64,000 bases of DNA from JBOFIQ01 sp051654905 (lineage in GTDB: Bacteria > Actinomycetota > Actinomycetes > Propionibacteriales > Propionibacteriaceae): the NCBI GenBank assembly GCA_051654905.1, contig JBOFYY010000111.1:124001-188000 (forward strand), written 5' to 3'. The notes beneath the pieces are model-generated. The model did not search any database. It was not told the DNA's origin and saw only the letters and a list, made by a program, of their open reading frames with translations. Below are positions 11,471 to 21,510 of the stretch, in pieces. The stretch's first letter is position 1; each line of letters starts with the position of its first letter. Position numbers and translations under genes: made by a program.

Positions 11471-12550
11471 TTAGGAACCAACGTTAGAAAGCCGCTCCGC
11501 TAAATCGGCTTCCTGCAAGGCAGTAATTACTGCTGTCATATCTCCGGTTAGAACTTGATCTAAATTGTAGGCTTTGAAGCCAATTCGATGATCGGCAATT
11601 CGGTTCTCGGGGAAGTTATAGGTACGAATACGTTCAGAGCGGTCCACAGTACGTACCTGAGATTTACGAGCAGCAGATGCGTCAGCAGCCGCTTGTTCTT
11701 CCGCATGCGCAATCAGTCGAGATCGTAGTACTCGCATCGCAGAATCTTTGTTTTGTAGCTGGGATCGCTCGGTCTGGCAGGTTACGACAACGCCCGTAGG
11801 AATATGAGTAATACGCACTGCCGAGTCAGTAGTGTTAACGCCCTGTCCACCTTTGCCAGAGGCACGATAGACGTCAATACGTAAATCTTTTTCGTCGATA
11901 GCAACATCGTCAGCTTCAACATCAGGCATAACCAGAACTCCAGCTGCCGAAGTGTGAATACGACCCTGTGTTTCAGTCACCGGTACTCGCTGGACTCGAT
12001 GTACGCCACCTTCAAACTTAAGAACGGCATAGGGCATATTGTCAGGATCTGCGGTTCCCGAAGCTTTGACAGCTACCGTAACCGACTTATATCCACCCAA
12101 GTCAGTATCCTGGGCGTCAATAGTTTCAACTTTCCAGCCGCGAGACTCAGCGTATCGGGTGTACATGTTGAGGAGGTCTCCAGCAAATAACGCTGATTCC
12201 TCACCGCCTTCACCAGATTTAATTTCCAAGATAGCGTCTTGTGAATCGTTAGGGTCACGAGGTGCTAATAGTCGTGTCAGCAAAGCTGTTACGTCACCAA
12301 GGCGGGCCTCCATAGCGGGGATCTCATCAGCAAAAACTGGATCTACCTCTGCTAATTCGCGAGCTGTATCAATATCATCAACTAAATGATCATATTCAGC
12401 CAAAGCTTTGACGATCGGGGTCAGTTCAGCGTAGCGACGACCAATTTTCTTGGCTTTAGCTGGATCAGCATGGGTGGCAGCATCTGCCATCGACTTCTCT
12501 AGCTCTGCGAATTCTTCTCGCAGTGGTGCAGCGCTCTCAAACACCGACAT
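11471..12550 (-). CDS. prfA: Peptide chain release factor 1
   Basis: Recognises UAA and UAG stop codons and triggers peptide release. The GGQ motif is in [19 protein letters not shown]. The anticodon-like tripeptide is PVT in [19 protein letters not shown], matching RF1 (PxT) rather than RF2 (SPF). The frame opens at 12595, but the protein most likely begins at the ATG at 12550 or at the GTG at 12544. GAGGAG directly abuts that ATG, whereas the GTG lies 6 nt after it, which is better spacing. The length is about 357-359 residues, as expected. Confidence 0.96.
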   Translation of the reverse strand: MSVFESAAPLREEFAELEKSMADAATHADPAKAKKIGRRYAELTPIVKALAEYDHLVDDIDTARELAEVDPVFADEIPAMEARLGDVTALLTRLLAPRDPNDSQDAILEIKSGEGGEESALFAGDLLNMYTRYAESRGWKVETIDAQDTDLGGYKSVTVAVKASGTADPDNMPYAVLKFEGGVHRVQRVPVTETQGRIHTSAAGVLVMPDVEADDVAIDEKDLRIDVYRASGKGGQGVNTTDSAVRITHIPTGVVVTCQTERSQLQNKDSAMRVLRSRLIAHAEEQAAADASAARKSQVRTVDRSERIRTYNFPENRIADHRIGFKAYNLDQVLTGDMTAVITALQEADLAERLSNVGS

Positions 12551-12584
12551 CTCCTCGATTATTACTTTAGATAGGAAATAACAA

Positions 12585-12618
12585 CGCCGGGGCAAGTCAA
12601 CTGACCTGCACCCGGCGC
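12585..12618 (-). terminator. Intrinsic terminator after rpmE
   Basis: Read on the minus strand, a CGCCGGG...CCCCGGCG stem with an inner GTCA/TGAC stem is followed by TTGTTATTT. It lies 10 bp after the rpmE stop, between rpmE and prfA. It probably ends most rpmE transcripts and separates them from prfA. Confidence 0.75.
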
Positions 12619-12628
12619 TGTAGACACG

Positions 12629-12841
12629 TTAGTTGCCGGACTTGCCGTAACGCTTCTCAAAGCGAGCAACGCGACCGCCCGTATCAAGAATCTTCTGCTT
12701 ACCGGTGTAGAACGGGTGGCACTGTGAGCAAACATCGGCGCGCATAACGCCGTTCTTTGCAGTGCTGTGAGTCGTGAACGTATTGCCACAGGTGCAGGAC
12801 ACTGTGGTCTCTACGTATTCAGGATGAATACCCTGCTTCAT
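12629..12841 (-). CDS. rpmE: Ribosomal protein bL31, zinc-binding form
   Basis: A 70-residue large-subunit ribosomal protein. Cys16, Cys18, Cys38 and Cys41 are the zinc ligands, so this is the C+ form that is replaced by a zinc-free paralogue under zinc starvation in many bacteria. The conserved [10 protein letters not shown] start and HPFYTGKQK segment confirm the family. A GGAG-containing site lies just upstream of the ATG. It sits between rho and prfA, the standard actinobacterial order. Confidence 0.97.
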   Translation of the reverse strand: MKQGIHPEYVETTVSCTCGNTFTTHSTAKNGVMRADVCSQCHPFYTGKQKILDTGGRVARFEKRYGKSGN

Positions 12842-12884
12842 GATGATCTCCTAAGTTTGTAGCCGGGTCCCGGAGTTGGGTGAA

Positions 12885-12919
12885 CCGGCAGCACAGAACA
12901 TTATGCCATGTGCTACCGG
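12885..12919 (-). terminator. Hairpin after rho
   Basis: An 11-bp inverted repeat (CCGGCAGCACA / TGTGCTACCGG on the plus strand) becomes fully paired in the minus-strand RNA, with one G-U pair. It lies 12 bp after the rho stop. There is no good U-tract, so termination efficiency is uncertain. Confidence 0.5.
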
Positions 12920-12930
12920 TCCAAAGCCAG

Positions 12931-14778
12931 TTACTCCGCGCCCGGAGTCGTCTTCGATATCTGAACTAGGAATTCTGGATTAGATCCAGTCTTACGCATT
13001 TGACGAAGCAACATTTCCAAAGCTGGCTGATCATCCATACCTGATAGCACTCGTCGTAGCTTCCAGATAATTGCCAGTTCTTCTCTACCTAGCAACAAAT
13101 CTTCACGACGAGTACCTGAAGCATCAACATCAATAGCCGGGAAAATACGCTTATCGGCTAGTTCGCGACGTAGACGCAATTCCATATTGCCAGTGCCCTT
13201 GAACTCCTCGAAGATAACTTCATCCATCCTCGAGCCAGTTTCGATCAAAGCCGTAGCCAAAATAGTGAGTGATCCACCATTTTCGATATTACGAGCCGCA
13301 CCGAAGAACTTCTTAGGCGGATAAAGTGCCGAAGCATCTACACCACCGGACATGATGCGACCAGATGCTGGAGCAGACTGATTGTAGGCACGCCCTAGAC
13401 GAGTAATACCATCAAGAAGCACCACAACGTCATGCCCTAATTCAACTAAACGCTTAGCACGTTCGATGGCGAGTTCGGCCACAATCGTATGATCAGCAGC
13501 TGGACGATCAAAGGTAGAAGCAATAACTTCACCAGCTACCGAACGCTGGAAATCAGTTACTTCTTCTGGACGTTCATCGACAAGAACTACCATCAAATGA
13601 ACTTCAGGATTATTAACTGCAATTGCATTAGCAATGCTTTGCATGACCATCGTCTTACCCGCTTTAGGCGGCGACACGATCAAGCCACGCTGTCCCTTAC
13701 CTACCGGAGCAACTAGATCGATAATACGTCCAGTCATATTGTTTTGCGTTGTCTCTAAACGCAACCGCTCCTGCGGGTATAACGGAGTTAACTTCGCAAA
13801 CTCTGGACGAGTTTTCATCTTCTCTGGTTCGCCACCATTTACTGTGTCGATCCGTACTAAAGGTGCAAACTTTTCGCGTCGCTCCCCTTCTCGTGGAGAA
13901 CGAATCGCACCTGTAATGACGTCGCCTTTACGCAGCCCAAACTTCTTTGCCAAGTTCACCGCAACATAGGCATCCTCTGGCGAAGGTAAATATCCGGAAG
14001 TACGGATAAAAATGTATTGATCGCGAATATCAACGATTCCCGAAATCTCTACTAAAACGTCATCCTCTGCAACCATGGGATCGCCGTCAACCCCGAAACC
14101 AGTACGGCTACGACGATTCCGGCGATTACGCTCCCGACGACGGTTACGACGCTCTTCCTCATCCCAATGCGGCTGCTGCCGTTGCTGAGTTGTGCCCTGA
14201 TTATTGTTGTACCGCGTAGTCTGCGCTGATTGTGGCTGTGGATCATCATTGGTACGCGGCTTATTATCCCGACGGTTATAGGTACGTCTGGTATCGACGG
14301 ACTGCTCCATCGAATCGCCAGAATCTAACGCCTCTAGCCGAGTAGCGACATCGTCACGACTGGTTTCTTCACCGTCAGTACGTTCGGTGCGATCAGCACG
14401 TTCTGTCCGTTCAGTCCGCTGATAGCGCGATGAGCGACGCTCTCGTGGTTCCCGCGAAACATAGGATTGCGTTGTCGTTTCAACTGAATCAGTAATAGCA
14501 GCAACCATTTGAGTAGTACTCTCAGCAGCGACAACCTCGGTCACCGTCTGCGAACGACGATCAATACGTTCAGATCGAGGACGCCTTGTTGCAGCAGGCT
14601 CTTTAGTTGCTGCTTTTTCACTATATGCAGACGAAACGCGCTGCTGCGAGCGGATAGCGTCGATCAATGCGCTTTTACGCATTGCGCCAGCTCCCTTAAT
14701 CCCCATACCGCCAGCAATCTGCTTGAGCTGCGGCAGGAGCATGCCTTCGAGGGCCAAAGCCGGAGTTGTATCGGTCAC
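12931..14778 (-). CDS. rho: Transcription termination factor Rho
   Basis: Hexameric RNA-dependent ATPase that ends transcription. From the N-terminus: a SAP-like Rho_N segment ([20 protein letters not shown], about 13-32); a long disordered insert rich in Arg, Glu, Thr and Gln (about 50-220), as in high-GC Gram-positive Rho; the RNA-binding OSB domain ([20 protein letters not shown]); the P-loop SPPKAGKTM; and the Q- and R-loop region ([20 protein letters not shown]). The length of 615 is normal for actinobacteria. It heads the minus-strand block and has a leader of about 320 bp with several inverted repeats. Confidence 0.97.
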   Translation of the reverse strand: MTDTTPALALEGMLLPQLKQIAGGMGIKGAGAMRKSALIDAIRSQQRVSSAYSEKAATKEPAATRRPRSERIDRRSQTVTEVVAAESTTQMVAAITDSVETTTQSYVSREPRERRSSRYQRTERTERADRTERTDGEETSRDDVATRLEALDSGDSMEQSVDTRRTYNRRDNKPRTNDDPQPQSAQTTRYNNNQGTTQQRQQPHWDEEERRNRRRERNRRNRRSRTGFGVDGDPMVAEDDVLVEISGIVDIRDQYIFIRTSGYLPSPEDAYVAVNLAKKFGLRKGDVITGAIRSPREGERREKFAPLVRIDTVNGGEPEKMKTRPEFAKLTPLYPQERLRLETTQNNMTGRIIDLVAPVGKGQRGLIVSPPKAGKTMVMQSIANAIAVNNPEVHLMVVLVDERPEEVTDFQRSVAGEVIASTFDRPAADHTIVAELAIERAKRLVELGHDVVVLLDGITRLGRAYNQSAPASGRIMSGGVDASALYPPKKFFGAARNIENGGSLTILATALIETGSRMDEVIFEEFKGTGNMELRLRRELADKRIFPAIDVDASGTRREDLLLGREELAIIWKLRRVLSGMDDQPALEMLLRQMRKTGSNPEFLVQISKTTPGAE

Positions 14779-15098
14779 AAAGATCCTTCCAATGCGGTCC
14801 TAAGACCGGAAACGTGCTGGAGTCCCTGCACGCGAGGGTTAATGAATAGGGACTTAGGTCTGCTTTTACTCGTCGACGCCGTTTTACTTAGTAAAGATAG
14901 GCGGCGGTCACGCGTAGATCCTTTAATAAAGACTTAAAGGTGCTGACCTAAATATATGTACTTGATGCTAAGTAACTGCATCGGACAAGAACCATGATAA
15001 CACTATGGTCATATCGGATACATAATTAGCCTTACTTACACCTAAGGCTGCATCTACTAGCAAAGTCCTGCTAGGCTTATCTCAGGTCAACACAATTG
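14779..15098. promoter_or_regulatory. Intergenic region between rho and tRNA-Arg, with inverted repeats
   Basis: This 320-bp divergent gap has no gene I can support. It holds several short inverted repeats: CGGTC/GACCG at 14795-14808, AGTCCCT/AGGGACT at 14821-14854, TTTAC/GTAAA at 14883-14895, CCTTTAA/TTAAAGG at 14920-14940 and GATGC/GCATC at 14964-14982. The first ones would lie in the rho 5' leader. I found no convincing sigma-A promoter for either direction. Confidence 0.5.
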
Positions 15099-15173
15099 GC
15101 CCCCGTAGCTCAGGGGATAGAGCACCGCCCTCCGGAGGCGGGAGCAGAGGTTCGAATCCTCTCGGGGGCGCCA
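15099..15173 (+). tRNA. tRNA-Arg (anticodon CCG)
   Basis: A complete cloverleaf: acceptor GCCCCCG/CGGGGGC is perfectly paired; the D-arm is TAGCTCAGGGGATAGAGC; the anticodon stem CCGCC/GGCGG holds loop CTCCGGA with anticodon CCG; the T-arm contains GGTTCGAATCC. The discriminator is G170 and the CCA end is encoded (15171-15173). It reads CGG arginine codons. No terminator is visible between it and the glycosyltransferase gene that starts 62 bp later. Confidence 0.97.
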
Positions 15174-15235
15174 CCTTGATGATACAAACCCGGGTGCGCA
15201 GCTCGCGGGCCCTCCCAAAGCAGGATGAGGAGAGC

Positions 15236-16498
15236 ATGAGTCAGGTGTCTAAAACATCTAATTTTACGTGGAGCAAAAAATATCTAGCCTTAGCTTGGGC
15301 GCTCCCTAAGACTCTCGTAATCACACTCTGGCTATGTATTGCTCCGGGCGTACAAGGTGATGTTTTCTACTACTTCCGTTCCTTGGAACGCATGAGTGAA
15401 GTAGGGGCTCATACTCTTATCGAATATCCCACCCCAGTTATCTGGGTATTACAGATTCCGCACCTGTTTAGTTTTGGGTATCAGCGCATTTTTCTATTTG
15501 TTTTTATTTTCTTCATGTTGCTGCTAGATGCTATTTTCACTGTTGCATTGTGGCGTCGCTGGCAAAAATCTGGTTCCCAAAAGCATCCTTGGGCAGTACT
15601 ATTTTGGATCGGTTTCACTCTTCTAATGTCGCCGACGGCATACTTACGCTTCGATATGATCCCAGCAGTTCTTGCTGGTGGAGCTTTACTTTTGATTGCA
15701 TCTAAGCGCCCAGCTTGGGCTGGAGCACTCATTGGTATCGGAGCAGCAACCAAACTATGGCCAGCTTTGCTGTGGCTAGCATTGTTAGGACGTCGCCAAA
15801 ATCGAAAACCAGCAACCCTAGGATTCTGGGGAGTAGGTGGCGGCTTAGCGCTCCTGAGCTTGATCTGGGGAGGCTGGTCTAGACTCATCTCTCCACTGAC
15901 TTGGCAAAAAGATCGTGGCTTACAGATTGAATCAGTATGGGCGAACGTCCCAGTTATTCAACGTATTTTTGATCCAAGTTTTTATGTAGAGCAATCTCGC
16001 TACCAAGCATTTGAGATCTTCGGGTCAGGTGTTGGGGCTTGGGTATTGGCAGCCGATACCGCTACTAAGCTTCTCGTACTAGGAGTCCTAACTCTCTGCA
16101 TTTGGTGGTGGCGTTCTTCTGCCGCTACAGATATCACTGCTACCGGACTACTTATGCTGATAGCTGCAACTGTAATGATTATTGGCAATAAAACTTTTTC
16201 ACCACAGTATTTACTTTGGCTAGGAGGCTTAATTGCTGCAGTTCTTGCAGTAGCACCAGCTGATTCGGTAAATCTCAAGCTACGCACTAGTAGCGCTGGA
16301 GCGCTCGCTGCCATCTTCTTAGTTGTTACTGCACTAACTGCGGTGGTTTATCCGCTCTGCTACGACTATCTAATTCACGACTCTGGCGTAACTACTACTC
16401 TTATTTCTTTATGTCTAGTAGCACGTAATGTGATCTTTTTGGGATTCTTTGCCTTTTTAGTAACAGGGTTTGTGAAACGTATCAGGTTTAGTTCATGA
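15236..16498 (+). CDS. GT87-like polyprenol-linked membrane glycosyltransferase (first of a tandem pair)
   Basis: A 420-residue membrane protein with about ten hydrophobic helices, resembling the DUF2029/GT87 mannosyltransferases that use polyprenyl-phosphate sugars on the outer face of the membrane. An aspartate after the first helix (GVQGDVFYYF) is in the place of the catalytic acid of the GT-C class. Strings shared with the next gene include EYPTPV, DMIPAVLAGG, AATKLWPAL and GGWSRLISPLTWQK. The frame opens at 15176, but GAGGAG 4 nt before the ATG at 15236 fixes the start. The acceptor is unknown. Confidence 0.75.
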   Translation: MSQVSKTSNFTWSKKYLALAWALPKTLVITLWLCIAPGVQGDVFYYFRSLERMSEVGAHTLIEYPTPVIWVLQIPHLFSFGYQRIFLFVFIFFMLLLDAIFTVALWRRWQKSGSQKHPWAVLFWIGFTLLMSPTAYLRFDMIPAVLAGGALLLIASKRPAWAGALIGIGAATKLWPALLWLALLGRRQNRKPATLGFWGVGGGLALLSLIWGGWSRLISPLTWQKDRGLQIESVWANVPVIQRIFDPSFYVEQSRYQAFEIFGSGVGAWVLAADTATKLLVLGVLTLCIWWWRSSAATDITATGLLMLIAATVMIIGNKTFSPQYLLWLGGLIAAVLAVAPADSVNLKLRTSSAGALAAIFLVVTALTAVVYPLCYDYLIHDSGVTTTLISLCLVARNVIFLGFFAFLVTGFVKRIRFSS

Positions 16499-17766
16499 AA
16501 AATTATTTTCGTACGGTCACACACCAAGCCTGGTTCTGGTGCGCTGCTTTCCTACTAACTAGAGCAGCTATGGTCGCAGTATGGCGATACCGAGTAACTT
16601 TCATCATTGGTGATGTTGGATACTACTGGACTCATACTGGCAGACTTCCTAGCGATGGCATCGCTAGTGTAATGCCCGAATACCCCACACCTGTGGTTTG
16701 GGGGCTAGCATCACTTCGCTGGATAAGCGGCGGTGGTTGGGCAGAATATGCTTACTTTTTCGCAATCAGTATGGCACTCCTAGATGCCATATTTGCTTTT
16801 CTACTATGGCGACATGGTGGAAGTAGACGTCGTTCCGCACTGTTCTTTTGGATTCTTTTCGTTCCACTGGTAGGGCCGCTACTTTTCTTTCGTTTTGATC
16901 TATTACCAGCAGTTCTTGCTGGTGGCGGAATCTTATTGCTACGTCGCTATCCGCGTATTGCTGGAGCACTAGTAGGGTTAGGAGCCGCAACTAAATTATG
17001 GCCAGCGCTACTTATTGCTCCACTGGCAGCAGCGAAAAAAGAGCGTCGCCATAGCCTATCTTGGTTTGCTATTGTCGGCTTTGGACTAGCTTTTTTGAGT
17101 CTCATTTTTGGTGGCTGGAGTCGCCTCATTAGTCCATTAACATGGCAAAAATCCCGTGGCTTGCAAGTTGAATCGCTAGCTGCAACTCCACTAATGACTC
17201 TAAGAACTTATAGCCCCCATAACCACTGGGAGGTATTTCTTAGCCAATATAACGCTTTTGAAATAACTGGCCCTGGCACCAAACTCTGCCTAACCTTAGC
17301 TACCCTATTTACTGTGCTAGGCATGGTAGTCATCGGTGTGCTGTGTTGGCGTATCTGGCATATCTCTAATCCCAGTGATGCTGCTATTGGAATAGTTATG
17401 CTCGCTATTGTTGCCATTATGATCGTGACAAATAAGACGCTGTCACCGCAATACATCATCTGGCTAGCTGGTCCACTAGCAGTTTTACTATTGCAACCAC
17501 CTAAACAAAATCGCCAGATTCGCTCTTTGGCTATCGTATCGCTGGCTATTGCACTGGGAACCCAGCTAATTTACCCATTCATGTATGACACTTTGGTACA
17601 GACTCCTCGAGGAACTGTCTTAGCAACAGGTATTCTCGTAGCACGAAATATCACGCTGCTGCTATGGACCATTTGGCTGTGTTGGGTTGCTTTCACTTAT
17701 ACCGCAAAAGATAATCACCCAGATAGTGACCAGATCGCTGCTAGCTCTGTTCAGTCATTAAGATGA
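16495..17766 (+). CDS. GT87-like polyprenol-linked membrane glycosyltransferase (second of a tandem pair)
   Basis: A 423-residue paralogue of the preceding gene, overlapping it by 4 bp (ATGA). It has about ten membrane helices, an aspartate after the first helix (FIIGDVGYYW), EYPTPVVW, FRFDLLPAVLAGGG, AATKLWPALL and GGWSRLISPLTWQKSRGLQVES. The same fold and coupling suggest that the two proteins act in one glycan or glycolipid pathway, perhaps as a heteromer or in successive steps. No glycan biosynthesis genes flank the pair, so the product cannot be named. kgd starts 48 bp downstream. Confidence 0.75.
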   Translation: MKNYFRTVTHQAWFWCAAFLLTRAAMVAVWRYRVTFIIGDVGYYWTHTGRLPSDGIASVMPEYPTPVVWGLASLRWISGGGWAEYAYFFAISMALLDAIFAFLLWRHGGSRRRSALFFWILFVPLVGPLLFFRFDLLPAVLAGGGILLLRRYPRIAGALVGLGAATKLWPALLIAPLAAAKKERRHSLSWFAIVGFGLAFLSLIFGGWSRLISPLTWQKSRGLQVESLAATPLMTLRTYSPHNHWEVFLSQYNAFEITGPGTKLCLTLATLFTVLGMVVIGVLCWRIWHISNPSDAAIGIVMLAIVAIMIVTNKTLSPQYIIWLAGPLAVLLLQPPKQNRQIRSLAIVSLAIALGTQLIYPFMYDTLVQTPRGTVLATGILVARNITLLLWTIWLCWVAFTYTAKDNHPDSDQIAASSVQSLR

Positions 17767-17814
17767 TTTAATAAGACATCAAGATAGTTTTCACCGCATC
17801 CGGAAGAAGGCACC

Positions 17815-20800
17815 GTGACCCATGACAACAGCCCTATTGATGATTTTGGTGCAAATGATTGGCTCATAAATGATATGTATGAGCGTTACCTTCTTGATCC
17901 GACAACTCTTGACCAAAAGTGGATAGATTTCTTTCAGAACCAAGATACGACTCCACCAGCAACTTCTGAACCACTCTCTCCCCCAGCTGCAATTAATCTT
18001 GATCTGACAGAAATCCCTAATACCGATACGCCAGTTCATATAGATTCAACTATTCCCGCTACACCAGTGCTTACTGAACCAACTTTGATTCCAGCTATAC
18101 CAATTCCAGCTGAGCCAGTCGTCGTAGAAAAACCAGTGCCTCGACGTACTGTCTTACGCGGAGCTACCATGCGAGCCGCCCGGAATATGGAAGCATCAAT
18201 TTCAGTTCCAACTGCAACAACGGTTCGTGCTATCCCAATGAAGCTCGTTATCGAAACTCGAACCGATATTAATAATCACTTAGCACGCCACCGCGGTGGA
18301 AAACTTAGTTTTACTCACTTGATTGCCTACGCCATGGTGCAAGCAATCAAGTCCGTACCAACGATGAACAATACGTTCACCGAAGAAGATAATAAAGCAA
18401 TTCTCGTCGAATCTAATGTCATCAATTTAGGGCTAGCGATCGATGTAAAACGTCCCGACGGCACCCGGAATCTTGTTGTTCCTAATATCAAAGATGCTGG
18501 AAGTATGGACTTCTCCCAATTTTGGGATGCCTACGAAAATCTAGTGGCTAAAGGGCGCACTAATTCACTAACTGTCGATGATTTTTCCGGAACTACTGCT
18601 TCTATCACTAACCCTGGTGGGCTGGGAACTAACCATTCCATGGCTCGCCTTATGAATGGCCAATCAATGATTCTGGGGGTAGGCAATATCGACTATCCCG
18701 CCGAGTTTCAGGGAACAAACCCTGAGCGACTAGATGATATGGCTATCTCTAAAATCACAACTTTCACCTCAACTTATGACCATCGTGTTATCCAAGGAGC
18801 TCAATCTGGCGAGTTCTTGCGACGCCTTCATGAACTACTCTTAGGCGCAGATAACTTCTACGACGATATTTACGAAAGTCTCCGAATTCCCTATCAACCG
18901 ATGCGATGGGCTACCGACAGCCAAGACCGTCACGAAGACTCTATTTCCAAACAATCTCGAGTACTTACCCTCATTGATTCCTATCGCTGCTTTGGACATC
19001 TTGCCGCAGCCGTAGATCCACTGGCTTATCGACGTCGTCACTATGCTGAACTAGATTTAGAAGCCCATGGTTTAACTATTTGGGATCTAGACCGTGTTTT
19101 TGCTACTGGAACATTCGGTCACCACAATCGTCCGTTCTTGAAGCTCCGCGAGATCCTAGAAATTTTACGTGACGCGTATTGTCGCTTTGACACCGTCGAA
19201 TATATGCATATTCCTGACGTAAAACAGCGCACTTGGATTCAGGATCGAGTGGAACATCCCACTCCTAAAATGGCGCGTGAAGAGCAACTCCACATTCTTG
19301 ACCGTCTTAACGAAGCTGAAATTTTTGAAACCTTCCTACAAACAAAATTTGTGGGACAGAAACGTTTCTCTCTCGAAGGCGGCGAATCTGCCATCGTCTG
19401 TCTTGACGAAATCTGCCAAGAAGCTGCCGACGCTAACCTCGATGAAGTATGTATTGGTATGCCACATCGGGGCCGTCTCAGTGTTTTAACTAATATTGTC
19501 GGAAAATCCTACGCCCAAGTTTTTTGTGAATTTGAAGAAACACTTCACTTTGAAGGTACTGGCGATGTGAAATATCATCTCGGAGCTGAAGGTGAGTTTG
19601 TTTCTCCATCGGGGAACCGGATCAGAGCCTCTGTTGCGGCTAACCCCAGCCATTTAGAAGCAGTAAACCCAGTAGTGGAAGGTATCGCACGCGCTAAACA
19701 AGATCGTTTAGCTCGCGACGATTTTCCGGTACTGCCGCTGCTATTACATGGCGACGCATCCTTTAGCGGGCAGGGAGTGAACTTTGAAACACTCCAAATG
19801 AGTAGATTACGTGCCTATCAAACTGGCGGAACTATTCATGTTGTTATCAACAATCAAGTAGGTTTTACTACCAGTCCGCTAGATGCTCGCAGCTCTACTT
19901 ACTGCACTGATGTGGCAAAAGCCATCGATGCCCCAGTTTTCCATGTCAATGGCGATCAGCCAGAAGCTGTTGCCCGGATCGCAAAACTAGCTTTTGATTA
20001 TCGTCAAACCTTCCATCGTGATGTAGTAATCGATCTGGTTTGTTACCGACGTCGTGGACATAATGAAGGCGATGACCCTAGCTTCACACAACCTAAAATG
20101 TATGACCTGATTGAAGCCAAACACAGTGTTCGTAGTATCTACACTGACTCTTTGATCGGTCGAGGTGACCTTTCAGTCGATGAAGCTAATGAGCAAGAGC
20201 AGCGTTTCCGTCAGCGGCTAGAAAAGGTATTTTCAGAACGCTCTCAGATCCAAGCTGGTTCAGAGGGGGATTCCTATATGAGAGTCCCCTACTATCCAGA
20301 GAAGAAAGCTGGACCTGGTAAAACTGCTATCACGCAAGAAACCATGAATGCACTAGCAGCAGCTCAGGTACGATTCCCGAATGATTTTGCCATTCATCCC
20401 AAGATGCGACCACAGTTAGAGCGTCGTGCACAAGCGATTCTTAACGGCCCTATCGACTGGGCTACCGCCGAGTTATTGGCGTTAGGATCGCTAGCTATGG
20501 AAGGCCGGCCAGTACGTTTGACTGGACAAGATGCTCGACGCGGAACTTTCTCGCAACGTTTCGCAGCTGCGTTAGATCGCTGTACCGGCGAGGCATGGAT
20601 ACCTTTTGCTCATATCACTGAGGATCAAGCTAGTTTTGAAGTTTATGACTCTTTACTTAGCGAATATGCCGCTATGGGTTTTGAGTACGGTTATTCGGTT
20701 GCCCGCCCAGATGCGATTGTGCTCTGGGAAGCTCAATTCGGTGATTTTGCTAATGGCGCTCAAACTATTAGTGATGAGTTTATTGCTTCTGGCAAAGCAA

Positions 20801-21498
20801 AGTGGGGACAGAACTCGGGTATCGTATTACTACTTCCGCATGGACTAGAAGGACAAGGTCCTGACCACAGTTCAGCTCGCTTAGAACGTTGGCTGCAACT
20901 GTGTAGCGAAGGAGCTCTCGCGGTTAATCAGCCTTCTACCCCTGCTTCTTATTTCCATTTACTACGCACTCATGCCTACGTTAATTGGCATCGTCCGGTT
21001 GTTATTGCTACTCCTAAATCAATGCTGCGTAATAAAATAGCTGTATCTATGCCGCAGGATTTCACTAACGATAGTTGGCATCCAGCTTTTGGAGATAGCA
21101 CTATTACTGATCCTCGCACAGTAGAGCGCATTATTCTTTGTTCAGGTAAGATCCGGTGGGATTTGCTTCAGATGCGCGCTGATCTAGGACTAGATCAAAA
21201 AGTAGCGATCATTAGCATAGAACGTCTGTACCCGTTACCGACCGAAGAGTTGGCTACTGAACTTGCTAAGTTCCCTCACATCTCTGATGTCCGGTGGGTA
21301 CAAGATGAGCCGGCTAATCAGGGAGCTTGGCCATTTATGGCTCTCAATTTACCTCGGGCTTTACACGATGTCATGCCTGAGTATCAGTTGAATATGACGT
21401 TAATTTCCCGCCCTAGAGCTTCAGCTCCTTCGGTAGGATCTCATCATGTTCATACCGAACAACAAGATGCATTACTCAGATCTGCTTTTACTTCCTAA
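17815..21498 (+). CDS. kgd: Multifunctional 2-oxoglutarate enzyme (E1o/E2o fusion, alpha-ketoglutarate decarboxylase)
   Basis: A 1227-residue TCA-cycle protein. The E1 N-terminal segment (FGANDWLINDMYERYLLDPT) is followed by a Pro/Thr-rich linker (about 40-115), an E2 acyltransferase core without a lipoyl domain (YDHRVIQGAQSGEFL), and the thiamine-diphosphate E1 domain (HGDASFSGQGV, VINNQVGFTTSP, GHNEGDDPSFTQP). This is the actinobacterial Kgd/OdhA layout, which decarboxylates 2-oxoglutarate and, with E2/E3 partners, yields succinyl-CoA. The start is GTG with GGAAGAAGG 4 nt upstream. The dehydrogenase complex at 46186-51003 could in principle supply E3. Confidence 0.95.
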   Translation: MTHDNSPIDDFGANDWLINDMYERYLLDPTTLDQKWIDFFQNQDTTPPATSEPLSPPAAINLDLTEIPNTDTPVHIDSTIPATPVLTEPTLIPAIPIPAEPVVVEKPVPRRTVLRGATMRAARNMEASISVPTATTVRAIPMKLVIETRTDINNHLARHRGGKLSFTHLIAYAMVQAIKSVPTMNNTFTEEDNKAILVESNVINLGLAIDVKRPDGTRNLVVPNIKDAGSMDFSQFWDAYENLVAKGRTNSLTVDDFSGTTASITNPGGLGTNHSMARLMNGQSMILGVGNIDYPAEFQGTNPERLDDMAISKITTFTSTYDHRVIQGAQSGEFLRRLHELLLGADNFYDDIYESLRIPYQPMRWATDSQDRHEDSISKQSRVLTLIDSYRCFGHLAAAVDPLAYRRRHYAELDLEAHGLTIWDLDRVFATGTFGHHNRPFLKLREILEILRDAYCRFDTVEYMHIPDVKQRTWIQDRVEHPTPKMAREEQLHILDRLNEAEIFETFLQTKFVGQKRFSLEGGESAIVCLDEICQEAADANLDEVCIGMPHRGRLSVLTNIVGKSYAQVFCEFEETLHFEGTGDVKYHLGAEGEFVSPSGNRIRASVAANPSHLEAVNPVVEGIARAKQDRLARDDFPVLPLLLHGDASFSGQGVNFETLQMSRLRAYQTGGTIHVVINNQVGFTTSPLDARSSTYCTDVAKAIDAPVFHVNGDQPEAVARIAKLAFDYRQTFHRDVVIDLVCYRRRGHNEGDDPSFTQPKMYDLIEAKHSVRSIYTDSLIGRGDLSVDEANEQEQRFRQRLEKVFSERSQIQAGSEGDSYMRVPYYPEKKAGPGKTAITQETMNALAAAQVRFPNDFAIHPKMRPQLERRAQAILNGPIDWATAELLALGSLAMEGRPVRLTGQDARRGTFSQRFAAALDRCTGEAWIPFAHITEDQASFEVYDSLLSEYAAMGFEYGYSVARPDAIVLWEAQFGDFANGAQTISDEFIASGKAKWGQNSGIVLLLPHGLEGQGPDHSSARLERWLQLCSEGALAVNQPSTPASYFHLLRTHAYVNWHRPVVIATPKSMLRNKIAVSMPQDFTNDSWHPAFGDSTITDPRTVERIILCSGKIRWDLLQMRADLGLDQKVAIISIERLYPLPTEELATELAKFPHISDVRWVQDEPANQGAWPFMALNLPRALHDVMPEYQLNMTLISRPRASAPSVGSHHVHTEQQDALLRSAFTS

Positions 21499-21510
21499 GG
21501 AATAGGCATT

